Source: Methanobacteriota archaeon (GTDB lineage Archaea; Methanobacteriota; Methanobacteria; Methanobacteriales; Methanobacteriaceae). Taken from it: DNA of 64,000 nt. The notes beneath the pieces are model-generated. The model made no database searches. It saw only the letters and a program-made list of their open reading frames with translations, and was not told the origin of the DNA. Within the stretch, counting starts at the first letter, position 1, and every line of letters begins with the position of its first letter. The DNA lies in contig JAEZRD010000045.1 of assembly GCA_023440975.1 (NCBI GenBank), positions 1 to 64,000 on the forward strand, written 5' to 3'. This document shows positions 45,619 through 55,088 of the stretch, piece by piece. Made by a program: the position numbers and the translations under genes.

Positions 45619-46773
45619 ATGAGAGATGTTGCAATTATTGGAGTAGCCCAAACAAAATTTGGAGAATTATGGGATACTTCTTTTAGACAATTAATAGCAG
45701 ATGCAGGATTAGGTGCTATTAAAGATTCTGGTATTTCTGGAGAAGATATTGGTGCAATGTATGTAGGTAATATGTCTTCAGGACTATTTGTAAATCAAGA
45801 ACATATAGCTTCATTAATTTCTGATCACATGGGTTTAAATCCAGTGCCATGTACTCGTGTAGAAGCTGCATGTGCATCAGGAAGTCTAGCTTTAAGACAA
45901 GGAATTATTACAGTTGCTTCTGGATATCATGATATTGTTATAGCTGCAGGTGTAGAAAAAATGACTGATGTTGTAGATGCAACACCAGCAATTGCTACTG
46001 CATCAGATCAAGAATGGGAAGCTCAACAAGGTGCTACTTTCCCTTCATTATATGCAATGATAGCTAGAAGACACATGTATGAATATGGTACTACACGTGA
46101 ACAATTAGCAGAAGTAAGTGTTATAAATCATCATAATGCACAATACAATCCAAATGCACAATTTCCATTTGAAATAAGTGTAGATAAAGTATTAAATTCT
46201 TCTAAAGTAGCAGATCCATTAACTTTAATGGATTGTTCCCCAGTTTCTGATGGTGCTGCAGCAGTTGTATTATGTCCTGCAGAAGATGCACGTAAATATA
46301 CAGATACTCCAATTTATGTAAAAGCATCTGCACAAGCTTCAAGTACTATTGCATTGCATGATAGAAAAGACATGACAACATTAGATGCTACTAAAATTGC
46401 ATCTAAGAAAGCATATGATATGGCAGGCGTAACAGTTAAAGATATTGATGTTACAGAAGTTCATGATTGTTTCTCAATTAATGGATTACTTGCAGTAGAA
46501 GATCTTGGATTTACTGAAAAAGGAAATGGTGGAAAAGTCATTGAAGATGGTCAAACAAGATTAGATGGTGATTTCCCAATAAATCCTTCTGGAGGACTAA
46601 AAGCTAGAGGACACCCTCTTGGAGCAACAGGTATTGCTCAAGCATGTGAAATTGTTTGGCAATTAAGAGGGGATGCAGGTAAACGTCAAGTTGATGGTGC
46701 TGAAATAGGTATGACACATAATGTTGGTGGTACTGGAGGTACTGGTACTGTCCATATTTTCGGTCGAGAATAA
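45619..46773 (+). CDS. Acetoacetyl-CoA thiolase (archaeal thiolase)
   Basis: Joins two acetyl-CoA to acetoacetyl-CoA and hands the product to HMG-CoA synthase. The nucleophile Cys85 lies in VEAACASGSLAL. The C-terminal motifs EVHDCFSINGLLAVEDLG, NPSGGLKARGHPLGATG and HNVGGTGGTGTVHIFG contain the catalytic histidines and cysteine-position equivalents. Length is 384. AGGTGATT is the ribosome site. The gene is followed by 542 bases with no ORF where a DUF35 gene is often found in related genomes. Confidence 0.94.
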   Translation: MRDVAIIGVAQTKFGELWDTSFRQLIADAGLGAIKDSGISGEDIGAMYVGNMSSGLFVNQEHIASLISDHMGLNPVPCTRVEAACASGSLALRQGIITVASGYHDIVIAAGVEKMTDVVDATPAIATASDQEWEAQQGATFPSLYAMIARRHMYEYGTTREQLAEVSVINHHNAQYNPNAQFPFEISVDKVLNSSKVADPLTLMDCSPVSDGAAAVVLCPAEDARKYTDTPIYVKASAQASSTIALHDRKDMTTLDATKIASKKAYDMAGVTVKDIDVTEVHDCFSINGLLAVEDLGFTEKGNGGKVIEDGQTRLDGDFPINPSGGLKARGHPLGATGIAQACEIVWQLRGDAGKRQVDGAEIGMTHNVGGTGGTGTVHIFGRE

Positions 46774-47315
46774 AATTAATTCTTTCAATACCTTTTTTTT
46801 TATTTTTTTATTTAATATCTTTTTTTTATACAACTTTTAATTTTTTCAGGTTTTATTAATACTTTTAAAATTTATAAATTATTGAATAATTATGATTAAT
46901 AAATTTTATTTTTGTTAATCATTTTTGATTATTTAATAAATTAATTATCTAAATGCTATTTGTTCTATTTTTTTAGATTAGTTTAAAAATAAAACTGTTT
47001 AGCTCATAAAAGGTGCAGTGGATTTAATAATTCATTTAAAATTCATATTATTCACTTGTAAATCTTTAAATGAATTTATTTGGTTTTAAATTTCTGCTTT
47101 GAATAAATTATTTTTACAATTTTTTTATTTTAGAAAATTTTTTAATATTATTAATATATTAGAGTAATATTTCATACATACTTCATTATTTCCTTAATTA
47201 TTTTTGATTATAATTTAATTTAAGGTTTATTTAACTATTCTAAGCATGTAATGTTTTTAAGATTTAAAACAAAAAAGGAAAAACTTTATTTACTTAAAAG
47301 ATTAATCTTAGTTAC
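46774..47315. other. 542-base intergenic region after the thiolase gene
   Basis: No credible ORF is seen on either strand. T-rich tracts just after the thiolase stop may terminate its transcript. Around 47000-47080 the composition changes (GGTGCAGTGG) and a perfect 12-bp inverted repeat follows, so a small RNA is possible but unsupported otherwise. Confidence 0.45.
47029..47076. repeat. 12-bp perfect inverted repeat
   Basis: AATTCATTTAAA (47029-47040) and TTTAAATGAATT (47065-47076) enclose a 24-base loop. The stem is almost all A/T, so chance is not excluded in this background, but it directly follows the less AT-rich AAGGTGCAGTGG. Confidence 0.35.
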
Positions 47316-47774
47316 ATGTTAATATTAGAAGCTACGATTTCAGATTTAAGATCAATACTAGAATTACAGTATTTAGCTTATCAAGAAGAAGCTGAAATTT
47401 TAGATAATTATAAACTTCCTCAATTACAGGAAACAGAAGAAGAAATTGAGGAATTCTTTTTTAATGGAATCATTTTGAAAGCTATTGATGATTTGGGTCA
47501 TATTATAGGATCTGTTAGAGCATCAGTAGATGGAGATACAGTTCTAATAGATCGTTTAGTAGTTGATCCTAATTTAAGAGGAAATGGAATAGGTACTAAA
47601 TTACTTGAAGCAGTTGAAAATTTAATGCCTGATAAAAGATATGAATTTTTTGTATCAGATATTATATCTGGAAATATTGATTTTTATAAAAAAAGAGGAT
47701 ATAAAGAATTTAAAGCAGAATTTATAAAACCTGATATAAGAGGCATATATTTTGAAAAAGTTCCAAGTAAATAA
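47316..47774 (+). CDS. GNAT family N-acetyltransferase
   Basis: A single-domain acetyltransferase of 152 residues. The acetyl-CoA loop is LVVDPNLRGNGIGTKLLEAVE (RGNGIG), and the end reads FYKKRGYKEFKAEFIKPD, typical of GNAT enzymes. Substrate unknown. There is no ribosome site before the ATG, while a TATA-like CTTTATTTACTT lies about 28 bases upstream, so the transcript may be leaderless. Alone between the thiolase and cbiP. Confidence 0.85.
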   Translation: MLILEATISDLRSILELQYLAYQEEAEILDNYKLPQLQETEEEIEEFFFNGIILKAIDDLGHIIGSVRASVDGDTVLIDRLVVDPNLRGNGIGTKLLEAVENLMPDKRYEFFVSDIISGNIDFYKKRGYKEFKAEFIKPDIRGIYFEKVPSK

Positions 47775-47847
47775 TATTAAATTTATTAAACATAGATTTG
47801 TACTTTAATAATTTTTTTCTTATTAACTTAGGTTATGAAAAATTAAA

Positions 47848-49401
47848 CTATTTTTTTAATAATAAATTATCAACAAAATCCATGTCAATATTTTCTTCAA
47901 CAATTTTTGCTAGTTTTTCAATACTTGAATCTTTAGTTGTTTCATAAGGATCTTCACCATTGAATGTGTTGATTCCTTTTTTTTCTCGAATATAATTTAA
48001 AAATTCTCTTCTAAAGTTATAATTATGGAATATTCCATGGAAATAGGTTCCAATAACATTTCCTTCGACTGCTCCATCAAAATCACTATTTTCATTGTTT
48101 CCAATACCTTTTTTTATTTTGAATAAAGGGATTGATCCATTTAAAATTGTTGTTCCTTCATGTAATTCATAACCCTTAATTAGTTCTCCAGATATGTTAT
48201 CAAATATTTTTACTATATTATTATCTTTTAATTGTCCATAGTTATGGATTATATCATTTGCAAGAATAGCTTCGCTTTGTTTTACAACTTTTTCGTCTCT
48301 TTCAAATTTACTTTCAATATTTAAAAGACCTAAACCTTCAATTGTTCCAATACTTGACTCTTTTTTTGATTCATCATAAATTTTTTCGCCTAAGATTTGA
48401 TATCCTCCACAGATACCAACAATAGGAATTTTTTTACTAAGTTCAATAATTTCTTTTGCTTTACCACTTTCTTTTAAAGCAATAGCATCAAGAATAGTGT
48501 TTCTTGTTCCAGGAATGATGATTGCATCCACATCACCGATTTCTTCATCTAATTCAATTAATTTTAAACCAACATCATCTTCGTATTCAAATGGGTCGAT
48601 ATCTGTAAAATTAGCTATTTTAGGGAGTTTAATTACTCCAATGGTTATAGGTTTTCCTGACTTGAATTTATGTTCATATAAACTAGCAGAGTCTTCTTCA
48701 GGTAATTTTAAACTGTGATCATAAGGTAAAACTCCAAGTATAGGTGCTTTAATTATTTTTTCTATTTTATCTATTCCTGGTTGTAATATATCTAGATTTC
48801 CACTAAATTTGTTTATTATAACGGCTTTTAGTCGTGATTTGTCATATTCGTCTAAAAGTTGGAAGGTTCCTGCTATAGATGCAAATACTCCTCCTCGATC
48901 AATATCTGCTACAAGTATTACATTAGCATCAGCAAGGTGAGCAATTTCCATATTTGCAATGTCTTGTTCTCGCATATTTATTTCTGCTGGGGAACCAGCA
49001 CCTTCAATAATTATAATATCATATTTGTCTTTTAAAATGTTTAAAGATTCGTTGATTGCGTTTAATGCATATTTCCTACAGTTGTGTTGGTAATCGTAGA
49101 AATTCATATCTCCTATGGCTTTTCCATGAATTATTACTTGTGAAGTAAATTCTCCTTTTGGTTTTAAAAGAATAGGGTTCATATGGACACTTGGTTCTAT
49201 TTTAGCTGCATCTGCTTGAAGAACTTGGGCTATTGCAATTTCTTTATTTTCAAATGTAGTGAATGAATTTAAAGACATATTTTGTGATTTAAATGGTGCT
49301 ACTTTATAACCTCTATTTGAGTATATTCTGCAGAGAGCAGCAACCATTATACTTTTTCCTGCATTTGATGAAGTTCCTTGAATCATAAGACATTTTGTCA
49401 T
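47848..49401 (-). CDS. cbiP: Cobyric acid synthase
   Basis: CbiP (CobQ) amidates four carboxylates of adenosyl-cobyrinate diamide with glutamine and ATP. The N-terminal dethiobiotin-synthetase-like domain has MIQGTSSNAGKSIMVAALCR and IIEGAGSPAEINM. The C-terminal class I glutaminase domain has the nucleophile in VGICGGYQILGEKIY and the histidine in GTYFHGIFHN. Length of 517 is within range. An AAGGA ribosome site supports the ATG. It is divergent from lonB. Confidence 0.95.
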   Translation of the reverse strand: MTKCLMIQGTSSNAGKSIMVAALCRIYSNRGYKVAPFKSQNMSLNSFTTFENKEIAIAQVLQADAAKIEPSVHMNPILLKPKGEFTSQVIIHGKAIGDMNFYDYQHNCRKYALNAINESLNILKDKYDIIIIEGAGSPAEINMREQDIANMEIAHLADANVILVADIDRGGVFASIAGTFQLLDEYDKSRLKAVIINKFSGNLDILQPGIDKIEKIIKAPILGVLPYDHSLKLPEEDSASLYEHKFKSGKPITIGVIKLPKIANFTDIDPFEYEDDVGLKLIELDEEIGDVDAIIIPGTRNTILDAIALKESGKAKEIIELSKKIPIVGICGGYQILGEKIYDESKKESSIGTIEGLGLLNIESKFERDEKVVKQSEAILANDIIHNYGQLKDNNIVKIFDNISGELIKGYELHEGTTILNGSIPLFKIKKGIGNNENSDFDGAVEGNVIGTYFHGIFHNYNFRREFLNYIREKKGINTFNGEDPYETTKDSSIEKLAKIVEENIDMDFVDNLLLKK

Positions 49402-49748
49402 AATATCTAATCCTTTAGTTATTTAGTCAAGTTTTTCTTTTTTATAGTTATTAAAGTTAATTTTTAATTTAATTAAGTTTATTGGATTTTTTTTTTAATT
49501 GAATATATTTGGAACAAAATTTATAAGATATAAAAAAGTTATATAATTAATGATAAAACTTTTATGATAATATTATTTACATTTTTTTAATAATATCAAA
49601 AAAAAATTAAAGTAACAAAAATTAATTAAAAGCAATACTTTTATATATGTATAAAATTTAATTATTAAATGAAAACTTTAAGTAACAAAAATTTATTAAA
49701 ATTAATAGAATAAAAAATAAAGAATACTCGAAAAAACAGAGGTTTATT
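49402..49748. promoter_or_regulatory. 347-base divergent promoter region cbiP/lonB
   Basis: Holds both promoters. For lonB, a TATA-like CTTTTATATATG at about 49639-49650 sits between two near-identical 22-base direct repeats. No ORF is seen. Confidence 0.5.
49610..49701 (+). repeat. 22-base direct repeats flanking the lonB TATA box
   Basis: AAGTAACAAAAATTAATTAA and two further A occupy 49610-49631; the same sequence with one change occupies 49680-49701. They match at 21 of 22 positions and are 70 bases apart, about seven helical turns. One lies just upstream of the TATA-like sequence and one just after the expected transcription start, a plausible pair of operator sites for lonB control. Confidence 0.5.
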
Positions 49749-51737
49749 ATGAAATTTGAAGAAGAATCAACAATTGAAATTGTTGATGAAAAAGTAGAAG
49801 AAGAAAAAGAACAAATAAAAGAAGAAAAAAAGTTTGTTCCTTCTACAACTAAACCTATGCTTGATTATGAGAATATAGGTAATACTGGAGATATTGAAGT
49901 TCCACCTCTTTTAATTGACCAAGTTATAGGTCATGAAGAATCAGTAGAAACTATTAAAAAAGCAGCAAAACAAAGAAGAAATGTACTTTTAATAGGAGAT
50001 CCAGGTGTTGGAAAATCCATGTTAGCTAAAGGAATGTCTGAACTTTTACCTCCTGAAGTATTACAAGATATACTTGTATATCCAAATGCAGAAGATCCAA
50101 ATAACCCAATCATTAGACCTGTACCTGCAGGTGAAGGGAAAAAAATAGTAAAAGTCAACAAATCTAATGCTAAAGTTTATGAAGAAAAGAAAATGATGTT
50201 AGCAATGTTTGCTGTAGCTGCGGTATTTGCTCTAGGATTATACTATCAAAAAATATTTGAAGCAATCATAGCAGTATTATTAATCATATTTATAGCAATG
50301 CAAATCAAACCAAAAAACAATACTTTATCTCCAAAATTATTAGTAAACAATGGAGATAGAAGATTCGCACCATTTATGGATGGAACAGGATCACATGCTG
50401 GAGCATTACTTGGAGATGTTAGACACGATCCTTATCAATCTGGAGGTCTCGGAACACCAGCACATGAAAGAGTAGAAGCAGGTATGATTCATAAAGCTAA
50501 TAAAGGTGTTTTATACATTGACGAAATAGGTACAATGTCAATGAAAACTCAACAAGAATTATTATCCGCAATGCAAGAAAAAAAATATTCCATCACTGGG
50601 CAAAGCGAGAATAGTAGTGGAGCAATGGTACGTTCACAAGCAGTACCATGTGATTTTGTTCTTGTAGCTTCAGGTAACATTAAAGTTTTAGAAGGTATGC
50701 ACATAGCAATGCGTTCAAGAATTAGAGGTTACGGTTATGAAGTATTTATGAAAGATTCTATGGATGATACATTAGAAAATCGTAAAAAACTCGTACAATT
50801 CGTTGCACAAGAAGTTAAAAACGATGGAAGAATACCTCAATTCAATACAGATGCTCTAGATGAAATTATATTAGAAGCAAAACGTAGATCAGGTAAAAAA
50901 GATTCTTTAACTCTAAAACTCAGAGATTTAGGTGGACTTGTCAGAGCAGCAGGAGATGTAGCTATAGAAGAAGGTGCAAACTTTGTAACTGCAGAACATG
51001 TAATTACTGCAAAAAAATACTCAAGAACACTTGAACAACAAATGGCAGACATGTCAATTGTAATGAGAAAAGAATACAGTGTTTTCAATCCAAAAGGTGG
51101 AAAAGTAGGTATGGTTAATGGGTTAGCAATCATAGGTGATAGATCTGGAATCGTATCCCCAATTGCAGCTGAAGCCGCACCTGCACAAAGTAAAAATGAG
51201 GGAAAAATTATAGCTACAGGTAAACTTGGAGAAATAGCACAAGAATCCGTACAAAATGTAAGTGCATTAGTTAAAAAATATACAGACAAAGATATATCTG
51301 ATTATGATATACATGTTCAATTCATACAAACTTACGATGGTGTAGAAGGAGATAGTGCTAGTGTATCCATTGCAGCAGCAGTAATAAGTGCAATTGAAGA
51401 TATTCCATTAGACCAATCTGTAGCATTAACTGGTTCATTAAATGTTCGTGGAGATGTAATGCCTATAGGTGGAGCAACTGGAAAAATTGAAGCAGCTGCA
51501 GAATCAGGAATTAAAACAGTTTTAATACCTAGAAGTAACTTAAAAGATGTTATGATTGAATCTAAATATGAAGAAATGATAAAAATTATTCCAGTAGACA
51601 CTCTTAGTGATGTATTAGAAAATATATTAATAAGTGGTAGTGAAAAGGATAATTTAATTAATCATATTAAAAAACTTGGCAATCATGTAGCAGAAAAAAT
51701 CCCTGATAGCAAGATTAAAACTCCACATGCACATTAA
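49749..51737 (+). CDS. lonB: Membrane-bound ATP-dependent protease LonB
   Basis: Archaeal LonB degrades membrane and misfolded proteins. A charged N-terminal arm is followed by an AAA+ domain with GDPGVGKSMLAKG (Walker A, about 78-90), interrupted by two membrane helices (about 148-182) as in all archaeal LonB, and then LYIDEIGTM (Walker B). The C-terminal protease domain has catalytic Ser536 in EGDSASVSI and Lys579 in GGATGKIEAA, spaced 43 residues as in Archaeoglobus. Length of 662 is normal. An AGAGGTT ribosome site precedes the ATG; a hairpin terminator follows. Confidence 0.96.
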   Translation: MKFEEESTIEIVDEKVEEEKEQIKEEKKFVPSTTKPMLDYENIGNTGDIEVPPLLIDQVIGHEESVETIKKAAKQRRNVLLIGDPGVGKSMLAKGMSELLPPEVLQDILVYPNAEDPNNPIIRPVPAGEGKKIVKVNKSNAKVYEEKKMMLAMFAVAAVFALGLYYQKIFEAIIAVLLIIFIAMQIKPKNNTLSPKLLVNNGDRRFAPFMDGTGSHAGALLGDVRHDPYQSGGLGTPAHERVEAGMIHKANKGVLYIDEIGTMSMKTQQELLSAMQEKKYSITGQSENSSGAMVRSQAVPCDFVLVASGNIKVLEGMHIAMRSRIRGYGYEVFMKDSMDDTLENRKKLVQFVAQEVKNDGRIPQFNTDALDEIILEAKRRSGKKDSLTLKLRDLGGLVRAAGDVAIEEGANFVTAEHVITAKKYSRTLEQQMADMSIVMRKEYSVFNPKGGKVGMVNGLAIIGDRSGIVSPIAAEAAPAQSKNEGKIIATGKLGEIAQESVQNVSALVKKYTDKDISDYDIHVQFIQTYDGVEGDSASVSIAAAVISAIEDIPLDQSVALTGSLNVRGDVMPIGGATGKIEAAAESGIKTVLIPRSNLKDVMIESKYEEMIKIIPVDTLSDVLENILISGSEKDNLINHIKKLGNHVAEKIPDSKIKTPHAH

Positions 51738-51750
51738 AAACAATTTATTT

Positions 51751-51776
51751 AACTATAATTTTTTTTTATTATAGTT
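51751..51776 (+). terminator. lonB hairpin terminator
   Basis: AACTATAAT (51751-51759) and ATTATAGTT (51768-51776) form a perfect 9-bp stem around eight T residues, 14 bases after the lonB stop, with another T run beyond. Confidence 0.6.
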
Positions 51777-51931
51777 CTCTATTTTTTTATTTTTTTAAAA
51801 TATTTTACTTACTTCAATAACCTTTAATTTTTAATTATAATACTTAATTAAAAACTTATATTAAATAAGAAAATTAAAATATATTATTAATATAAATTTT
51901 TAAAAATTATTATTTTTTATATGGTGATAAC

Positions 51932-52852
51932 TTGATAATAGGCGGTTCCGCATCACAAAGCTTAGCAGCTAAAGTAGCTAAAGAATTAGATGACACTTTA
52001 TGTCCATTAGAAACAAAAAAATTTCCTGATGGTGAAAGATATGTCAGAGTTAAAGAAGAAGTTGAAGGTGAAGATATAACTATTGTTCAATCTACAGGAT
52101 TTCCTCAAGATGAACATTTAGTTGAATTATTATTTTTAATCAAAAACTTAAAAAGTTTAAATGCAAATAAAATTAGAGTGGTAGTTCCATATTTAGGTTA
52201 TGGGAGACAAGAATTAAGATTTAAATCTGGAGAAGCAATATCTGCACAAATAGTTGCAGAATTAATTGAAACTGCTGGTGCAGATGAATTTATAAGCATT
52301 AATCTTCATGAAGATTGTGTAAGAGATTTCTTTAACATTCCAACAATGAATTTATCTGCTATGCCTCCAATTGCAGAATATATAAATAACTTAACCGAAG
52401 ATCCAATAATAATAGCTCCAGATAAAGGAGCATTAGGATTTGCTGAAGAGATAGCTGAAATTCTAGATTGTAATTGTACTTATATGAGTAAAGTAAGATT
52501 AGGTCCAGATAAAGTTGAAACTTGTATTGTGGATATAGATTCTACTGAAGCTGAATCTAAAGTAGGTATTAATAATGTTAAAGGTAAAGAAGCAGTTATT
52601 ATTGATGATATTATTGCAACAGGTGGAACTATCGTAAATGCTATTAATATTTTGAAAGAATATGGTGCAAAATCTGTAAATGTATGTTGTGTTCACCCAA
52701 CTTTAGTAAACGATGCTGTAATAAAAATATATGCTGCTGGAGCGGAAAATCTTGCAGGAACTGATACTCTTAAATCAGATGTAAGTTGCATAACAGTTGC
52801 CAAAGTTATCGCAGATGCAATAAATAAAATTGAAAAGATAAATACTCATTAA
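51932..52852 (+). CDS. prs: Ribose-phosphate pyrophosphokinase
   Basis: Makes PRPP from ribose 5-phosphate and ATP for nucleotides, histidine and methanopterin. Motifs are KKFPDGERYVRV, PYLGYGRQELRFKSGEAISAQ, and the PRPP-binding VIIDDIIATGGTIVNA. Length is 306. Translation probably starts at TTG 51932, since GGTGA at 51923 is well placed and the next residues IIGGSASQSLA match the family start. It is followed after 23 bases by hypA. Confidence 0.95.
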   Translation: MIIGGSASQSLAAKVAKELDDTLCPLETKKFPDGERYVRVKEEVEGEDITIVQSTGFPQDEHLVELLFLIKNLKSLNANKIRVVVPYLGYGRQELRFKSGEAISAQIVAELIETAGADEFISINLHEDCVRDFFNIPTMNLSAMPPIAEYINNLTEDPIIIAPDKGALGFAEEIAEILDCNCTYMSKVRLGPDKVETCIVDIDSTEAESKVGINNVKGKEAVIIDDIIATGGTIVNAINILKEYGAKSVNVCCVHPTLVNDAVIKIYAAGAENLAGTDTLKSDVSCITVAKVIADAINKIEKINTH

Positions 52853-52875
52853 AAGATATTATAGGATTTTTTAAA

Positions 52876-53262
52876 ATGCATGAATTATCAATGGCACAAG
52901 GAATATTTACTACAGTAATAGATACTGCGGAAGCTAATGAAGCAACTGAAGTTACAAAAGTTGTTATTGAAGTTGGAAGATTAGCAATGGTTAATCCAGA
53001 ACAATTGAAATTTTTACTTGATGTTATAAAAGAAGATAGTATAGCTGCAGATGCAGAATTTCAAATAAATGAAATTCCCGTTGAAATAGAATGTAAAGAT
53101 TGTGGATATAAAGGGGAAGTATCACTTAAAGGTTTAGATCACTACGCTCCAATTATAAGATGTCCAAAATGTGATACTCCAAGAATAACAATTTTAAATG
53201 GTAAAGATATTATAGTAAAAAATGTTATAATTGAAATACCAGATGAAGATAATAATAATTAA
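52876..53262 (+). CDS. hypA: Hydrogenase nickel-insertion protein HypA
   Basis: HypA delivers nickel to NiFe-hydrogenases with HypB. It starts MHELSMAQGI, whose His2 and amino terminus bind nickel. The structural zinc site is Cys73, Cys76, Cys96 and Cys99 (CKDC and CPKC). Length is 128. It is directly followed by hypB, the usual pair. The hydrogenases served are not in the window, but methanogens of this group rely on several. Confidence 0.96.
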   Translation: MHELSMAQGIFTTVIDTAEANEATEVTKVVIEVGRLAMVNPEQLKFLLDVIKEDSIAADAEFQINEIPVEIECKDCGYKGEVSLKGLDHYAPIIRCPKCDTPRITILNGKDIIVKNVIIEIPDEDNNN

Positions 53263-53286
53263 AAAAAATTAATGGAGAATTAAAGA

Positions 53287-53946
53287 ATGCATAAAATAGC
53301 AAGTGTTGAAGTAGAGCAAAATATAATGAAAGCTAATGAAGCTTTAGCTGAAAAAAACCTAAAATTATTAGAAGATAACAATATTTATTGTGTTGATTTT
53401 GTAGGAGCTATTGGTTCAGGGAAAACATCACTTATTGAAGATATCATAGAAAATGTTGATGAAAGAATTGGAGTTATTGCTGGAGATGTAATAAGTAAAT
53501 TTGATGCAGAACGAATTAAATCTCATAATGCTCCAGTTGTAGGGTTAAACACTGGTAAAGAATGTCATTTAGATGCACATTTAGTTGAACACTCATTAGA
53601 AGACATGCCTCTTGAAGATATTGATTGGTTAATTATTGAAAACGTAGGGAACTTAATATGTCCTGTAGACTTTGCATTAGGTTCTCATATGAGAGTTGTT
53701 GTGGTAAGTGTAACTGAAGGAGATGACACTGTTGAAAAACATCCACTTATATTTCAAACTTCAGACCTAATAATTATTAATAAAGTAGATATTGCAGATG
53801 CTGTTGGAGCAGATACTGACAAAATGGTAGCTGATGCAAAACGACTTAATCCGGATGTAAAAGTTATAACTTCAAGTTTAAAAGAAGGAAAAGGATTAAA
53901 TGAAATTATTGAAGTTATTAAAGAACATAAACCTGATAATTTATAA
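53287..53946 (+). CDS. hypB: Hydrogenase maturation GTPase HypB
   Basis: GTPase that drives nickel insertion into hydrogenase with HypA. The P-loop GAIGSGKT is at residues 40-47, the metal-binding region reads GKECHLDAHLVEH, and ENVGNLICP and INKVDIADAVG complete the nucleotide site. There is no His-rich N-terminal stretch, so nickel storage is not expected. Length of 219 is normal. GGAGAAT is the ribosome site, and a DUF354 gene follows 40 bases on. Confidence 0.96.
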   Translation: MHKIASVEVEQNIMKANEALAEKNLKLLEDNNIYCVDFVGAIGSGKTSLIEDIIENVDERIGVIAGDVISKFDAERIKSHNAPVVGLNTGKECHLDAHLVEHSLEDMPLEDIDWLIIENVGNLICPVDFALGSHMRVVVVSVTEGDDTVEKHPLIFQTSDLIIINKVDIADAVGADTDKMVADAKRLNPDVKVITSSLKEGKGLNEIIEVIKEHKPDNL

Positions 53947-53986
53947 GATATAAATTAATTTTTAAAAAAATAATTTGGTGGTTTTA

Positions 53987-55021
53987 TTGAAAATTTGGAT
54001 TGATATATCAAATGCTCCTCATGTGCGTTTCTTTAAAGATGTAATTAAACATCTCCAAGATGAAGGAGAAGATGTAATAATTACAACTCGTCAGTTTGGA
54101 GATATTCATAAACTTATGGATATGTATGGTATTGATTATATTAGTGTTGGAAAACATGGTGTAAGTTTAGAAGATAAACTTAGAGAAAGTACAACACGTG
54201 TAACTGATTTATTTGATATCATTGTTAATGAAAAAGTAGATGTTGCTGTTTCTAAACACAGTATTGAACTTCCAAGAATAAGTTTTGGGCTTGGAATACC
54301 TAGTTTATATATTTTAGATAATGAGCATGCTGTTGCTGCTAATAAATTAACTCTTCCATTATGTGATAGAATAATAGCTCCAAAGATAATTGATATTTGG
54401 AAATTAATGGAATATGGTGCAGATCCAAATAAAATATTGCCTTATAATGGAACTTCTGAATTAATGCATTTTAAAAGTTTTGAATATAATGAAAATATTT
54501 TTGAAGATTTAGATTTAAATTTAAAAAAGAGTAAAACCATTTTTATGCGTCCAGAACCTTCTCTTGCTAGTTATTTGGATGCTGATTGCAGAAAATCTGT
54601 ATTGTCTCCTGTAGTTGAAGTATTAAAAGAATATGCAAATATTTTAGTCCTTCCACGATTTAAAGAGCAATCTGAAATATTTGAAGGAATTGAAAATGTT
54701 ACAATTCTAGAACCTCCTGTTGATACATCTAGTATTATTAAAAAAGCTGATTTAGTAATAGGTGCTGGAGGTACAATGAATCGTGAAGCAGCAATCCTTC
54801 AAACTCCTGTAATATCATGTTACCCTGGAACTTGTTTGTCTGTAGATAAATTTTATATAAATCAAGGGTTAATGTATCGTTCTAATAACCTTGATGATAT
54901 TATCAATAAGGCATTAAGTTTTATTGTAAGTCCTAATGAACATATTAATGTTAATCATGACGATTTATTTAAATTAGTTTTAGATAATATTTATGATTTA
55001 GGAAAAAACGGAAAGCAATAA
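53987..55021 (+). CDS. DUF354 family protein
   Basis: A 344-residue protein of the archaeal DUF354 family, which has a GT-B-like fold related to glycosyltransferases and UDP-GlcNAc 2-epimerases. It begins KIWIDISNAPHVRFFKDVIKHL and contains FMRPEPSLASY, VLPRFKEQ and DLVIGAGGTMNREAAILQTPVIS, the last resembling the donor-binding motif. No enzyme activity is established to my knowledge. The TTG at 53987 is favoured because GGTGG at 53977-53981 precedes it; earlier TTG and GTG codons overlap that site. Confidence 0.8.
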   Translation: MKIWIDISNAPHVRFFKDVIKHLQDEGEDVIITTRQFGDIHKLMDMYGIDYISVGKHGVSLEDKLRESTTRVTDLFDIIVNEKVDVAVSKHSIELPRISFGLGIPSLYILDNEHAVAANKLTLPLCDRIIAPKIIDIWKLMEYGADPNKILPYNGTSELMHFKSFEYNENIFEDLDLNLKKSKTIFMRPEPSLASYLDADCRKSVLSPVVEVLKEYANILVLPRFKEQSEIFEGIENVTILEPPVDTSSIIKKADLVIGAGGTMNREAAILQTPVISCYPGTCLSVDKFYINQGLMYRSNNLDDIINKALSFIVSPNEHINVNHDDLFKLVLDNIYDLGKNGKQ

Positions 55022-55088
55022 TAATATTTTAAATAATTATTATTTTACATAAATTTTAAGTAGTAATAAAATAAATGTTATTATAATG

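Noticed and set aside
50837..51289. 150-residue minus-strand ORF opposite lonB
   Set aside because: Antisense shadow of the protease domain.
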